From positions 1 to 30,143 of the forward strand of contig CABURZ010000006.1 of the NCBI GenBank assembly GCA_902494065.1: a DNA stretch of 30,143 nt, written 5' to 3'. Under the pieces are notes generated by a model that had not been told where the DNA came from, ran no database searches, and worked only from the letters and a program-made list of their open reading frames with translations. Origin of the DNA: an uncultured Sneathia sp. GTDB taxonomy: Bacteria > Fusobacteriota > Fusobacteriia > Fusobacteriales > Leptotrichiaceae. Numbering within the stretch: position 1 is the stretch's first letter; each line of letters begins with the position of its first letter. Positions 29,743 to 30,143 of this stretch are shown here, in pieces. A program made the translations under genes and the position numbers.

Positions 29743-30143
29743 ATTTAACCATCATTTTTTCTAATTTTTCAAGTCTTTCTTGTAAGTTTTTAATAGTTTC
29801 TGCTTGCTTAGCTATAACTTCAGATGATGATACTCTTTTTTGACCAAAATTAATACCTAAACCTATACCAAATGCAACATCGCCTTTAGTATTAAAAGCA
29901 GTAGAGATCTTATAGCTTACTCTATCATTAGCAGTAATACCACTTAAACCTATGGCAACAGAATGAGATCCACCAAAGAAACCGTATGCAGCAGATAGGT
30001 TATTTGAATAGCTAGATCCAACACCAACACTAGGTAAGTTTGCCATAGCAACAGCAGCTGATACACCATTGATAGCTTGTTCTGAACGTCTTTCAACGTT
30101 TGATAGACGTATGTCGTGGGCGTTAAGTCTTGCAGTGTTTGCT
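29741..30143 (-). CDS. YadA-like trimeric autotransporter, C-terminal part (5' end outside window)
   Basis: The last 134 codons of a second trimeric autotransporter adhesin, running off the right edge. The visible part has a stalk coiled coil (LNAHDIRLSNVERRSEQ), the junction into the membrane anchor (AINGVSAAVAMANLPSV), four beta-strands (NNLSAAYGFFGGSHSVAIG through FGIGLGINFG), then a 28-residue coiled-coil tail (IAKQAETIKNLQERLEKLEK). The anchor is clearly related to that of the adhesin at 42-2516 but differs at many positions, so the two are paralogs rather than recent copies. An ATG in this frame at 30046 falls inside the anchor and is not a start. A good terminator follows the stop. Confidence 0.93.
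   Translation of the reverse strand, partial: ANTARLNAHDIRLSNVERRSEQAINGVSAAVAMANLPSVGVGSSYSNNLSAAYGFFGGSHSVAIGLSGITANDRVSYKISTAFNTKGDVAFGIGLGINFGQKRVSSSEVIAKQAETIKNLQERLEKLEKMMVK

Noticed and set aside
1..30143. CRISPR arrays, insertion sequences, tRNA/rRNA genes, multi-gene defence or toxin-antitoxin systems
   Set aside because: I found no spaced direct repeats, transposase-like genes, cloverleaf sequences or paired toxin-antitoxin genes; the lone XRE gene is paired with a peptidase, and the Fic gene is decayed with no antitoxin beside it.

Overview
The window is a very AT-rich chromosomal segment from a Gram-negative (diderm) bacterium. I think it is a member of the Fusobacteria, most likely family Leptotrichiaceae (Sneathia or Streptobacillus-like). 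The reasons are the low GC content, two YadA-like trimeric autotransporter adhesins with a family-typical basic leader, an O-antigen-ligase-like membrane protein, and a set of housekeeping genes that mixes Gram-positive-like items (WhiA, L-lactate dehydrogenase, a GH25 muramidase) with an outer membrane. The genus is inferred from gene content and was not checked by any search.

Layout, + strand half (1-16145): an intact trimeric autotransporter adhesin (42-2516); a promoter and a strongly folded leader ahead of rpsB-tsf, closed by a perfect intrinsic terminator; then pyrH-frr-mreB-dut, an O-antigen-ligase-like gene, and crr (PTS IIA) with its own promoter. A MATE transporter, whiA, an unrecognised gene, serS and a GH25 muramidase follow, all tightly packed. 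Next come a decayed Fic-family gene, fba with its own promoter and terminator, a COG2426 small membrane protein, and a decayed GNAT acetyltransferase overlapping it.

Layout, - strand half (30143-16158, read leftwards): the 3' end of a second trimeric adhesin with a terminator; an exported esterase plus a PBP4B/YfeW-like serine hydrolase; an operon of a small XRE regulator, an S9 peptidase and a Tpx-like peroxiredoxin; an orphan Opp/Nik-type ABC ATPase overlapping ldh. A long run follows: glmU, prs, tsaC, an unrecognised gene, a frameshifted GspE/PilB/ComGA-type ATPase, a HAD phosphatase, truA, a GNAT acetyltransferase and an RsmC-like methyltransferase. Most neighbours overlap or lie within a few bases, so they are probably co-transcribed. 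The two halves converge near 16150.

Functionally this is mostly core metabolism (translation, nucleotide and cell-wall precursor supply, glycolysis ending in lactate) bracketed by surface adhesins. I see no CRISPR array, insertion sequence, prophage, tRNA or rRNA, and no multi-gene defence system. The observations I consider most worth following are: coiled-coil tails after the beta-barrel in both adhesins, a candidate S2 autoregulatory leader, three damaged genes (Fic, GNAT, secretion/competence ATPase), a Tpx lacking the usual resolving cysteine, and a promoter nested inside a terminator.
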